A DNA stretch of 7,891 bases from CAZUXY01 sp964624235 (GCA_964624235.1 CAZUXY010000101.1:1-7891), one strand, 5' to 3'. Shown: positions 1 through 7,014, counted from the stretch's first letter. The notes: generated by a model not told the origin, from the sequence alone. Program-made: numbers and translations.

Positions 1-2605
1 GGAATTTTTCGACAAGATCAAGGACCGCATCTCCACCAGCCGTACTTACGCCCTTGGAATATCGGGGGCCGCATTCATACTCATCGCGCTGTTCAGCTTT
101 ACCTCCGCCTACGAGCTTTTCGAGCTGAAACTCTACGACCTGCGCTTTCGACTGAAGCCTTCCACAACGCAGTGGGACATGCTCACCTTCCTCAACATAG
201 ACGACAACAGCATCGCCAACGTGGGCCAGTTCCCCTGGCCGCGGTTCCATTACGCACGGGGCATCGATGTGATGCGCGAAACGGGCGTAAAACAGTTCAC
301 CTTTGACATCCAGTTCATCGACCGGTCACCCGCCATTGTCGACACCGGGGAACTGGTGAAGCTGAGAGAAGCGGCGGCGAAGCGGCGACCCGTCAGTCCC
401 GAGGATGTGGCGAACGTGGTCCTCGACAGCGACGCCATGCTGGCGGGCGCGATGAAGGCGATGGGCAAAGTCATTATCCCCTACTCTTTTCTCAAGGAGG
501 AACTTGTCCGCTATTACCCAGACGCCGCGACGAAACAGGAGACCGAGAAGGGCATTAAACTTTTCATCGAACGGGCCTCACTCCCCGTCCCCTCTGACAA
601 GAAAGAACTCTTCAAGACCCTTATCGATCCCGACCGCCTCGACATGCAGTATCCCATCCCCCCGCTGGTCGAAACGGCCCATGATTTCGGTTTCGTCGAC
701 AGCGACTTCGATGTGGACGGCACCACCAGGAAGATAAGACTGGTGAGGGTGTTCAAGGACCGCATCTACTTTCACATGGGCCTGGTCATGATGATGGACC
801 TGTGCGGCGTTCCCAGGAAAAACGTCGAGATACTGCCGGGAAAGAAGCTGGTACTGAAAGACGCGTTGAACCCCGTGACCATGACAAAGGAAACCATCGA
901 GATCCCCATAGATAAAAAGGGGATCATGTATATCAACTGGGCCGGCGATCTGGAGAAGACCTTCAATCATCTTTCCTTCTACGCCCTGTTCGAGTACCCC
1001 AATGTACGCGACGAGGTCCACGGTTATTTCGACCAGGAAGAGATACGGTCGGGCAAAACGACGCGGAGCACGCTTTACGGCGAACTGGCCGCCCACTACG
1101 AGAAATTCAAGGCCGCGAAGGAACCCGACGTGAAAAGGGTCGCGTGGCACAAGGTGGTCCAGGCGCGGAAAAAGATACGGGACATCGAGGCGGGGTACGC
1201 AAAAGCCCTGAGCGATGAAATCAAAAAGCTGACCGCGGAACAGGGAAAGAAAAAAGATCCCGAGACGCAGAAGACCCTGGACAACCTGAAGAACTTCATG
1301 ACCGCCATCAAAATCGTCACCGAGGTGGAGAAGCTGGCCGACCATTCGGTCATAACCGGCCTCACCGGCACGGCGACCCAGGATATCGGTGTGACCCCGA
1401 CATCGTCGGAGTTCATGATGGTGGGCACCTATCCCAACATCGTCAACACCATTTTACAAAAGAGCTTTATCAGAAAGGTGAATCCGCTGGTTGATCTCGG
1501 GATCATGCTGGCGGTGGCGCTGCTTATAGGACTCATAATACAGAAGCTTTCCGCCATGCGTTCGGTACTCACCCTGGCTGCGTCTTTTATACTCGTCAAC
1601 GCGGCGGTCACCGCGCTGTTCACTTTTTTCAACCTGTGGCTGGACCAGCTGGGCATTACCCTGGCCCTGCTGCTCCCGGCGATCACCATCGCTTCCATAA
1701 AATTCATCAGCGAGGAAAGCCAGAAGCGCTTTATTAAATCGGCGTTCTCCCATTATCTCTCACCCAAGGTAATCGACGAGATCATCGACGACCCGGACTC
1801 ACTCAAGCTGGGAGGGGAGAAGCGTACCATATCGCTTTTCTTTTCGGACGTGCAGGGGTTCTCGACCATCTCTGAGAAGCTCACCCCGGAAGAACTGGTG
1901 CGCCTGCTGAATGAGTACCTTTCCGAGATGACCGATATAATTTTGAAATACGAGGGAACGGTGGACAAGTTCGAAGGCGACGCCATCATGGCGTTTTTCG
2001 GCGCCCCCCGTACCTACGACGACCATGCGGTGAAGGTGTGCATGGCCGCGCTGGACATGAAGCAGCGTTTGGCCGAGATGCGCGAGGTGTGGAAGAACAT
2101 AGGCCAGCACGAGCTCAAGGCGCGCATGGGCATGAACACCGGCGACGCCGTTGTGGGAAACATGGGTTCCCGCACCAGGATGGACTATACCGCCATGGGC
2201 GATTCGGTGAACCTGGCGTCACGCCTTGAAGGTGCCAACAAGGCCTATGGTACCTACGCGATGATCAGCCAGAGCACCTATGAGGCGGCGAAAGACCATA
2301 TAGAGGCACGGCAACTCGATTTCATCAGGGTGGTAGGAAAAGAGGAGCCCATTCTTGTCTATGAACTCATTCAACGCAAAGGCAGAATGAAAGACCAGAT
2401 GCAGGCGATGATAGAGAAATACAACCAGGGGCTGGAGCTGTTCCGCAACCGCGAATGGACCCAGGCCCGCAACATGTTCCGCTCCGCGTTGAAAATCATT
2501 TCCGACGACGGGCCCAGCAAGACCTATTACGGGCGATGTACGGAATTCATGAAATCGCCTCCTCCCAGGAACTGGGACGGAGTGTACCGCCTGAAAAGCA
2601 AATAA
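1..2605 (+). CDS. CHASE2-domain membrane adenylate cyclase (class III), 5'-truncated by the window
   Basis: Makes cAMP from ATP in the cytoplasm under control of an extracytoplasmic CHASE2 sensor. The first complete codon is at 2 and no ATG/GTG/TTG occurs in frame before 179. The frame upstream of 179 encodes a membrane helix (visible residues 16-37) and the CHASE2-typical LKLYDLRFRLKP, so the ATG at 179 is internal and the real start lies outside. The order is TM1, CHASE2 (about 38-495, with a Lys/Glu-rich helical insertion near 363-450), TM2-4 (499-516, 521-545, 550-569), then the cyclase domain from about 582. Catalytic residues are present: metal Asp in FFSD (D616) and in KFEGD (D660), adenine-selecting Lys656 and Thr730 (DYTAMGD), Asn737 and Arg741. 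The Lys/Thr pair argues for adenylate rather than guanylate cyclase. The tail (about 799-867) is a TPR-like helix pair ending PPPRNWDGV. It stands alone, with a terminator 27 bases after the stop. The signal it senses is unknown. Confidence 0.95.
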   Translation, partial: EFFDKIKDRISTSRTYALGISGAAFILIALFSFTSAYELFELKLYDLRFRLKPSTTQWDMLTFLNIDDNSIANVGQFPWPRFHYARGIDVMRETGVKQFTFDIQFIDRSPAIVDTGELVKLREAAAKRRPVSPEDVANVVLDSDAMLAGAMKAMGKVIIPYSFLKEELVRYYPDAATKQETEKGIKLFIERASLPVPSDKKELFKTLIDPDRLDMQYPIPPLVETAHDFGFVDSDFDVDGTTRKIRLVRVFKDRIYFHMGLVMMMDLCGVPRKNVEILPGKKLVLKDALNPVTMTKETIEIPIDKKGIMYINWAGDLEKTFNHLSFYALFEYPNVRDEVHGYFDQEEIRSGKTTRSTLYGELAAHYEKFKAAKEPDVKRVAWHKVVQARKKIRDIEAGYAKALSDEIKKLTAEQGKKKDPETQKTLDNLKNFMTAIKIVTEVEKLADHSVITGLTGTATQDIGVTPTSSEFMMVGTYPNIVNTILQKSFIRKVNPLVDLGIMLAVALLIGLIIQKLSAMRSVLTLAASFILVNAAVTALFTFFNLWLDQLGITLALLLPAITIASIKFISEESQKRFIKSAFSHYLSPKVIDEIIDDPDSLKLGGEKRTISLFFSDVQGFSTISEKLTPEELVRLLNEYLSEMTDIILKYEGTVDKFEGDAIMAFFGAPRTYDDHAVKVCMAALDMKQRLAEMREVWKNIGQHELKARMGMNTGDAVVGNMGSRTRMDYTAMGDSVNLASRLEGANKAYGTYAMISQSTYEAAKDHIEARQLDFIRVVGKEEPILVYELIQRKGRMKDQMQAMIEKYNQGLELFRNREWTQARNMFRSALKIISDDGPSKTYYGRCTEFMKSPPPRNWDGVYRLKSK

Positions 2606-2632
2606 CATCCCGCACGAACCGGTTATTCACCC

Positions 2633-2660
2633 CAAAAGACCTCTTTCACGAGGTCTTTTG
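2633..2660 (+). terminator. Intrinsic terminator after the cyclase gene
   Basis: An 11-bp perfect stem (CAAAAGACCTC, 2633-2643, with GAGGTCTTTTG, 2650-2660) closes a 6-base loop TTTCAC. The right arm ends in TTTT, giving the U-run on the + strand; the left arm begins with AAAA, so it could also stop transcription from the other side. It begins 27 bases after the cyclase stop codon. It ends the cyclase transcription unit and separates it from the repeat-rich spacer that follows. Confidence 0.88.
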
Positions 2661-2732
2661 TGTGTGAGAACGGCATATCCGTGCGCGGTACAGGGGATTG
2701 AGGGGTCAGAGCCTCACCGGTAAGCTCATTTT

Positions 2733-2878
2733 TTAACCGCGGATTCATGCAGATGAGCGCAGATATAACAGGTATAAGAAAAAGGATAATGGGTAGATAG
2801 CAGCAGCAAGTATTTCTCTTCGAGCAAACCCTACCCCCGGTTTTTTGTCCGCGTACATCATCGTCCGTCCGCGGTTAA
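2733..2878. repeat. 146-bp unit with imperfect 38-bp terminal inverted repeats
   Basis: The outer 11 bases are a perfect inverted pair: TTAACCGCGGA at 2733-2743 and TCCGCGGTTAA at 2868-2878. Continuing inward without gaps, 2733-2770 matches the reverse complement of 2841-2878 at 26 of 38 positions by my count. The left arm has the GCGGAT...CAGATG...GCAGAT pattern seen in many dispersed intergenic repeats. The interior 2771-2840 has no reading frame of note. A miniature inverted-repeat element or repeat remnant is the simplest reading. Confidence 0.55.
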
Positions 2879-2894
2879 TCCGTTATGTTTCCCT

Positions 2895-2936
2895 GCACCA
2901 TTAACCCATCCCCGCATGGGATGGTGAGTTTGGTGC
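2895..2936. repeat. Two-tier hairpin, REP-like
   Basis: The inner stem CCATCCC (2906-2912) pairs with GGGATGG (2918-2924) around the loop CGCAT. The outer stem GCACCA (2895-2900) pairs with TGGTGC (2931-2936). The two are separated by a small internal loop (TTAAC on one side, TGAGTT on the other). No T-run follows, so it is not a standard terminator. It sits directly before the second copy of the 13-bp direct repeat, which suggests it belongs to the same element. Confidence 0.6.
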
Positions 2937-3023
2937 GGAGGGGTCAGAGCATCCTGAGCATAAAAGGCCCGATTTCACTTGACCCGTTCTCCCGCCCGAA
3001 GTAGGCTTACGGCCTGACCAGCA

Positions 3024-3050
3024 GCCGGCGCCTTCCCGAAAGGCGCCGGC
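3024..3050. repeat. Very GC-rich 11-bp hairpin upstream of the serine hydrolase gene
   Basis: GCCGGCGCCTT (3024-3034) pairs perfectly with AAGGCGCCGGC (3040-3050) around the loop CCCGA. It ends 18 bases before the GGGAGG ribosome binding site (3069-3074) of the next gene. There is no T-run on either side, so rho-independent termination is unlikely. It may be a leader RNA structure or part of the repeat cluster. Confidence 0.6.
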
Positions 3051-3082
3051 GCGCCCGCCACAACCAGAGGGAGGCAGGGACT

Positions 3083-4999
3083 ATGAGAAAATCAGGATTG
3101 AGAAACCACAGATCGGCCCGAAGCACATTGCCGGGAACAGCAGTAATTTTAATCTCTCTCCTGGTCGCTGTCCCCTCCCGCGCTGATACTTTCTCACCCG
3201 AAGCGGGCAGGTCTTTCTTCAACGACATCATACCGCTGAATCAGCAGCACCATCATATCCCCGGCGTCGGTGTCGCCCTGGTGCACAACGGAAAGGTCGT
3301 TTTCCTGGGAGGATACGGGCAGGCAGACCTTGATAAGCGCGTCCCCGTTGATCCGAAGTATGCGGTATTCCGCTGCGGTTCGGTGTCCAAGCTCATTACC
3401 GTCACCGCGGTCATGCAGCTTGCGGAACGCCGGCTGCTGGACCTCCATCGTGACCTGAACATCTATCTTACACGATTCGTGATACCGGCCGCCTACAGGG
3501 ACCCCGTCACACTGCACCATCTCCTTACTCATACCGCCGGTTTCGATGAACGTTTTATCGGAATGGCTTCGCGCGACGAAGCCTCCTCACCGTCGCTTGG
3601 AGATTACCTCTCGCGCCGCATGCCTCCCCGCGTGATGCCCCCCGGCGTGTTGTTCAGTTATTCCAACCACGGCATCGCCCTCGCCGGGCTTATTGTGGAA
3701 GAGGTAAGCGGTATGGATTTTGAGGATTACGCGCGCCGTTATATATTTGATCCCATAAAGATGGCCGACAGTTCTTTCGTCATGACCACCCGTCTCAGGG
3801 AAAACCTCGCCGTGGGCTATGATTTCCGCGGCGGGCGCTACCTGGCGGTAAAACCCGATTCCCTGAGGCAGATAGCACCCGCGGGCAGTCTTTACTCCAC
3901 ACCCCTGGACATGGCCCGCTTCATGATCATGATCCTGAACCGCGGCCGATATGAACGGTCCCGCCTGCTGTCTGAGGGGAGCACCCGTGAGATTCAGCGC
4001 CGCCATTTCACCCATAATCCCGGGATGGACGGCATCGCCTATGATTATTTCGAGGAAACCCGTTATGGACCGCGGGGCCTTTATCATACCGGAAGCTGGG
4101 AGGGGTTCTCGGCCATGCTGTACCTGTTGCCTGAAAGAAACATCGGGATATTCATCGCGACGAACCGTACGAGCCATGTTTTTCTTAACGATGTCATAAA
4201 ACTATTCCATAATGAATTCTTCCCCGTCAGGACAGGGAGATCGTCGCCTAAGCCCGGCACTATAGACACGACCGACCGACTGTGCGGCACCTACCGGCAC
4301 CTCAGGTACTCCCGGATGAGCATTGCGAAACTGGGATCGCTTTTCCAGCATGCAAGTGTCTCTCGCGATAGAGCACACACCCTGCGCGTCAGGTTTCCCG
4401 AACCGGCAAAGGAAACCTCTCTCTGGGTGGAAACCGGTCCGCTGTTTTTCCGCGCGGCTGCCGCCGATGAATATATCGCCTTCAGAACGTCAGGCACCGG
4501 GAAAGCGACCCATCTGTTCAGGGGAACCGACGCGTACGAACGCATATCCTGGTATGAAACCGTCCCGGTACAGTTTACACTGTTCGGCTTTTTCCTGGTG
4601 ACAACAGCCGCGGTCTCGCTCGGGATCCCGTTGTACCGCAGAAAGCAACTGAGGCGAAAGGACACCGTGTCACCTTCGGGTATACCCGGCCGGCACCCGG
4701 CGATCATCACGGCGACGGGCTGGTGTTGTTTTATCGGTCTCGCGGGAATACTCCTGACATTCCTGCTGGTGAACCCCTTTGATTTTACCCGGGAAATCCC
4801 GCTGCAGGTACATGTATTTCTCGCCCTGCTGTCGGCCGGTGCGGTCCTGACGGTGCTGCAGGGCTTTTTTCTGATCCGCTTTCGTGATATAACGGCCGTT
4901 TCGCGCCCATGGAGATGGTTTGCACCGCTGGTTTTTCTGCTGTTCATTCTGGAAATGCTTTTCCTGTCGTCCTGGAACCTGCTGGGATTCAATTACTGA
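3083..4999 (+). CDS. Exported serine hydrolase, beta-lactamase/class C family, with C-terminal membrane domain
   Basis: A serine beta-lactamase-fold hydrolase, the family that includes class C beta-lactamases, DD-peptidases and esterases. The start ATG has a good ribosome binding site, GGGAGG at 3069-3074, 8 bases upstream. A basic N-terminus and a hydrophobic stretch (residues 16-31) form a signal peptide with likely cleavage after SRA (34). The catalytic domain is about 40-390: nucleophile motif S100-V-S-K103, second motif Y193-S-N195, and third motif H335-T-G337 in place of KTG, which is common among the esterase and peptidase members. LLTHTAGF is the family's usual signature. After a roughly 100-residue linker come four predicted membrane helices (about 494-517, 544-565, 576-600, 612-634). 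At 638 residues it is much longer than a plain class C enzyme (about 380). The substrate cannot be told, and antibiotic resistance should not be assumed. It appears to be transcribed alone. Confidence 0.92.
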   Translation: MRKSGLRNHRSARSTLPGTAVILISLLVAVPSRADTFSPEAGRSFFNDIIPLNQQHHHIPGVGVALVHNGKVVFLGGYGQADLDKRVPVDPKYAVFRCGSVSKLITVTAVMQLAERRLLDLHRDLNIYLTRFVIPAAYRDPVTLHHLLTHTAGFDERFIGMASRDEASSPSLGDYLSRRMPPRVMPPGVLFSYSNHGIALAGLIVEEVSGMDFEDYARRYIFDPIKMADSSFVMTTRLRENLAVGYDFRGGRYLAVKPDSLRQIAPAGSLYSTPLDMARFMIMILNRGRYERSRLLSEGSTREIQRRHFTHNPGMDGIAYDYFEETRYGPRGLYHTGSWEGFSAMLYLLPERNIGIFIATNRTSHVFLNDVIKLFHNEFFPVRTGRSSPKPGTIDTTDRLCGTYRHLRYSRMSIAKLGSLFQHASVSRDRAHTLRVRFPEPAKETSLWVETGPLFFRAAAADEYIAFRTSGTGKATHLFRGTDAYERISWYETVPVQFTLFGFFLVTTAAVSLGIPLYRRKQLRRKDTVSPSGIPGRHPAIITATGWCCFIGLAGILLTFLLVNPFDFTREIPLQVHVFLALLSAGAVLTVLQGFFLIRFRDITAVSRPWRWFAPLVFLLFILEMLFLSSWNLLGFNY

Positions 5000-5112
5000 G
5001 CGTTGTTCTCAAGAAAAATTCTTACCCTGAATGGTAAATTATTACTGATTATTACAAATAATTACAATATTACAATAATATTCATTTTTATTTAATTATC
5101 ATTAATATATTA

Positions 5113-5141
5113 TTGACAACCTTCAGTTTTTCACTTACTGT
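5113..5141 (+). promoter_or_regulatory. Possible sigma70-type promoter, perfect -35 box
   Basis: A perfect TTGACA (5113-5118) is followed at 17 bases by TACTGT (5136-5141), which matches TATAAT at only 3 of 6 positions. The -10 would overlap the CRP-like palindrome starting at 5139. If used, it would give a leader of about 100 bases before the AOR start. Weak on the -10 side. Confidence 0.3.
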
Positions 5142-5154
5142 GAGTATGTTCATA
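5139..5154. promoter_or_regulatory. CRP/FNR-superfamily-like palindrome
   Basis: TGTGA-N6-TCATA matches the CRP core TGTGA-N6-TCACA at 9 of 10 defined positions, centred about 102 bases upstream of the AOR start codon. Thirty-one sequences meet this criterion out of 4^10, about 3 per 100 kb by chance in unbiased sequence, so its position in a short regulatory spacer is suggestive only. The regulator in this organism is not visible. Confidence 0.35.
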
Positions 5155-5189
5155 TTACAAATTATACGATTGTAACTGCCCGGTACCCC

Positions 5190-5217
5190 CTGTCCTGCAT
5201 CTCGCCGCTGTTATAAG
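5190..5217 (+). promoter_or_regulatory. Possible proximal promoter of the AOR cluster
   Basis: TATAAG (5212-5217) matches TATAAT at 5 of 6. The -35 region at 16-base spacing is poor (CTGTCC, 3 of 6), as expected of an activator-dependent promoter. It would start RNA near 5224 and leave a leader of about 25 bases containing the GGAGG ribosome binding site at 5237-5241. Confidence 0.3.
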
Positions 5218-5248
5218 TTCTTTATACCACATATATGGAGGAACATCC

Positions 5249-6985
5249 ATGGATGCCATACTGAGAATAAACATGAGCGCGAAAGGAGGTCCCCAGATCA
5301 GGAAGGAGCCTCTCGGTGACTATGCCGGTCTGGGCGGCAGGGCAATGACCTCTACCATTATCGCGCGGGAAGTCAACCCGCTGTGCCACGCGCTGAGCGC
5401 TGAAAATAAGCTGGTCATCTCACCGGGACTGTTGTCAGGTTCGGTTGCCGCCATGTCGGGGAGGATATCGGTAGGCTGCAAAAGCCCACTCACCGGCACC
5501 ATCAAGGAAGCAAACGCCGGAGGCCAGCCGGCGCAGGTGCTCGCGCGTCTGGGTTATGCCGCAATCGTTCTGGAGGGGAAACCCGAAGGGGACGACCTCT
5601 ACAAAATATTCATCAACAGGGACGGCGTAAAGATCGAAAAGGATAACAAGCTGAAGATGCTTGCCAATTACGACCTGATCGATAAAATGAAAAAGGAGTA
5701 CGGCGACAAGATCGCCTGTATCTCCATAGGTCCGGCGGGAGAGATGAAAATGAGTGCCGCATCGGTGGCCTGCACCGATATGGAGCTACGGCCCACCCGT
5801 CACGCCGGCCGCGGGGGAGTAGGCGCCGTCATGGGATCCAAGGGCATCAAGGTAATCGTGCTCGATGAAACCGGAACCTCGCCCCGCTCCCCGAAAGATC
5901 CTGAAAAGTTCAAAAACGCCAACAAGGAATTTGTCGACGGACTCAGAAAGCACTCGGTCACCGGCCAGGCTCTTCCCGCCTACGGTACCAATGTTCTGGC
6001 CAATATCATCAACGAGGCCGGGGCCTATCCCACCAACAACTTCAGTACGGGACAGTTTGCCGGGACCCCTAAGATCAGCGGCGAGACCCAGGCCGAGCTG
6101 GAAACCAAGCGCGGCGGTTCGGCGACCCACGGCTGTCACCGGGGCTGCGTTATCCGCTGCTCGGGCATCTACCATGATAAAAACGGCAAATATGTCTCCA
6201 AACAGCCCGAATATGAAACCATCTGGGCCCATGGCGCCAACTGTGGAATCGATGACCTGGACGCCATCGCACAGATGGACTACAAGGACGACAATTACGG
6301 TCTCGACACCATAGAGATGGGCGCCACCATCGCCGTCGCCATGGAGGCGGGCCTGCTGAAATTCGGCGACGCGAAGGGAGCGCTCAAACTGCTCGATGAG
6401 ATCGGCAAGGGGACCCATCTCGGAAGAATACTCGGCAACGGCGCCGCGGTCACCGCGAAGGCCTTCGGTATCGAACGGGCGCCGGTGGTAAAGGGCCAGG
6501 CCATGCCGGCTTACGATCCCCGGGCAATCCAGGGCATCGGCGTCACCTATGCCACCAGCACCATGGGGGCCGATCATACCGCCGGGTACGCTATCGCCAC
6601 CAACATCCTCAAGGTCGGAGGCTTCGTCGATCCGCTGAAGCCCGAGGGGCAGATAGAGCTTTCACGCAATCTCCAGATCGCCACGGCGGCGGTGGATTCC
6701 ACCGGCATGTGTCTCTTCATCGCCTTCGCGGTGCTTGACCAGCCTGAGACCTTCCAGGCCCTTATCGACATGATCAACGCCTTTTACGGTCTCAGCCTGG
6801 ACGCCGACGGCGTGGCGGCACTGGGCAAACAGGTGCTCAAAACCGAGCGTGACTTCAACGCCGCCGCGGGATTCACAAAAGTCCATGACCGGCTGCCGAG
6901 GTATTTTTACACGGAGAGTTTTGCGCCCCATAATGTCACCTTCCAGGTTAAGGATGATGAACTTGACAATGTGTTCAACTGGTAG
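5249..6985 (+). CDS. Aldehyde:ferredoxin oxidoreductase family protein (tungsten/molybdopterin, Fe-S)
   Basis: Cytoplasmic AOR-family enzyme; the family oxidises aldehydes to carboxylic acids with ferredoxin as acceptor, using a bis-pyranopterin tungsten (or molybdenum) site and one [4Fe-4S] cluster. The ATG lies 7 bases after GGAGG (5237-5241). Length 578 is close to the usual 600. The N-terminal domain has the pterin-binding pattern LGGRAMTSTII (28-38), SGRISVGCKSPLTG and GRGGVGAVMGSK (187-198). Other family marks are EYET (321-324), DPRAIQG (423-429) and GADHTAG (440-446). Cluster ligands are C296, C300 and C304 (C-x3-C-x3-C, where the Pyrococcus enzyme has C-x2-C-x3-C) and C488 in DSTGMC. 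It is first of three close genes; the next starts 29 bases after its stop. The exact substrate is unknown: aldehydes from amino acid or alcohol metabolism are likely, and distant members such as BamB act in other reactions. Confidence 0.95.
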   Translation: MDAILRINMSAKGGPQIRKEPLGDYAGLGGRAMTSTIIAREVNPLCHALSAENKLVISPGLLSGSVAAMSGRISVGCKSPLTGTIKEANAGGQPAQVLARLGYAAIVLEGKPEGDDLYKIFINRDGVKIEKDNKLKMLANYDLIDKMKKEYGDKIACISIGPAGEMKMSAASVACTDMELRPTRHAGRGGVGAVMGSKGIKVIVLDETGTSPRSPKDPEKFKNANKEFVDGLRKHSVTGQALPAYGTNVLANIINEAGAYPTNNFSTGQFAGTPKISGETQAELETKRGGSATHGCHRGCVIRCSGIYHDKNGKYVSKQPEYETIWAHGANCGIDDLDAIAQMDYKDDNYGLDTIEMGATIAVAMEAGLLKFGDAKGALKLLDEIGKGTHLGRILGNGAAVTAKAFGIERAPVVKGQAMPAYDPRAIQGIGVTYATSTMGADHTAGYAIATNILKVGGFVDPLKPEGQIELSRNLQIATAAVDSTGMCLFIAFAVLDQPETFQALIDMINAFYGLSLDADGVAALGKQVLKTERDFNAAAGFTKVHDRLPRYFYTESFAPHNVTFQVKDDELDNVFNW

Positions 6986-7014
6986 GCGGGAAACGGCGCA
7001 CCGTCATTTCCGAT

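Larger units (their letters stand above)
2700..2950. repeat. 13-bp direct repeat GAGGGGTCAGAGC bounding about 250 bp
   Basis: GAGGGGTCAGAGC occurs at 2700-2712 and again, identical and in the same orientation, at 2938-2950. From memory, GGGGTCAGAGCCT-like strings are common dispersed sequences in spirochaete and deltaproteobacterial genomes, often near REP-associated (Y1/IS200-like) transposase genes. No transposase is present here, so this would be a non-autonomous copy or remnant. Confidence 0.6.
2661..3082. other. Noncoding, repeat-rich spacer between cyclase and serine hydrolase genes
   Basis: No convincing gene on either strand. The spacer holds a 13-bp direct repeat (2700-2712 and 2938-2950), an imperfect inverted repeat (2733-2770 and 2841-2878), a two-tier hairpin (2895-2936) and a GC-rich hairpin (3024-3050), listed separately. 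The only promoter-like pair I see for the downstream gene is TTGACC (2979-2984) and TAGGCT (3002-3007) at 17-bp spacing, with a poor -10 box. Confidence 0.8.
5011..5170. promoter_or_regulatory. AT-rich regulatory spacer with ATTACAA repeats, upstream of the AOR cluster
   Basis: By count, 32 of 160 bases are G or C (20%), and only 9 of 80 in 5031-5110, against well over 50% in the flanking genes. ATTACAA occurs at 5051-5057, 5061-5067, 5069-5075 and 5154-5160, and ATTGTAA at 5169-5175. The first three lie 10 and 8 bases apart. This fits an UP-element-like or intrinsically bent upstream region, or an operator array. No gene is visible here. Only a weak 5-bp stem (TTACC 5022-5026 with GGTAA 5033-5037) follows the serine hydrolase gene, so no clear terminator for it. 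Confidence 0.6.

Noticed and set aside
179..181. ATG as the start of the cyclase gene
   Set aside because: The same open frame continues to the window edge and encodes a membrane helix and the conserved start of CHASE2 before this codon; no ribosome binding site is needed here.
578..1345. 255-codon open frame on the - strand inside the cyclase gene
   Set aside because: Antisense to a well-supported gene in GC-rich sequence; its translation shows no family features.
2733..2878. TTAA at both ends as a piggyBac-type insertion
   Set aside because: TTAA is part of the inverted repeat itself and no such transposase is present; piggyBac elements are not expected in this setting.
2979..3007. TTGACC/TAGGCT as promoter of the serine hydrolase gene
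   Set aside because: The -10 box matches only 3 of 6 and the site lies within repeat-derived sequence; too weak to list as a feature.
2661..3082. CRISPR array or tRNA in the repeat-rich spacer
   Set aside because: Repeats are only two copies with no regular spacers, and none of the hairpins forms a cloverleaf.
3007..3231. 74-codon open frame on the - strand across the start of the serine hydrolase gene
   Set aside because: Arg-rich translation produced by the GC hairpin and the signal-peptide codons; no supporting start context.
3587..4177. 196-codon open frame on the - strand inside the serine hydrolase gene
   Set aside because: Overlaps catalytic-domain codons of the real gene and shows no recognisable protein family.
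5183..5200. GG...GC spacing resembling a sigma54 promoter before the AOR gene
   Set aside because: The distance between the GG and GC elements is too long (13 bases between, rather than 10), and the flanking consensus is absent.
5786..6577. 263-codon open frame on the - strand inside the AOR gene
   Set aside because: Mirror frame of a conserved coding region; Gly/Asp-rich translation without recognisable motifs.
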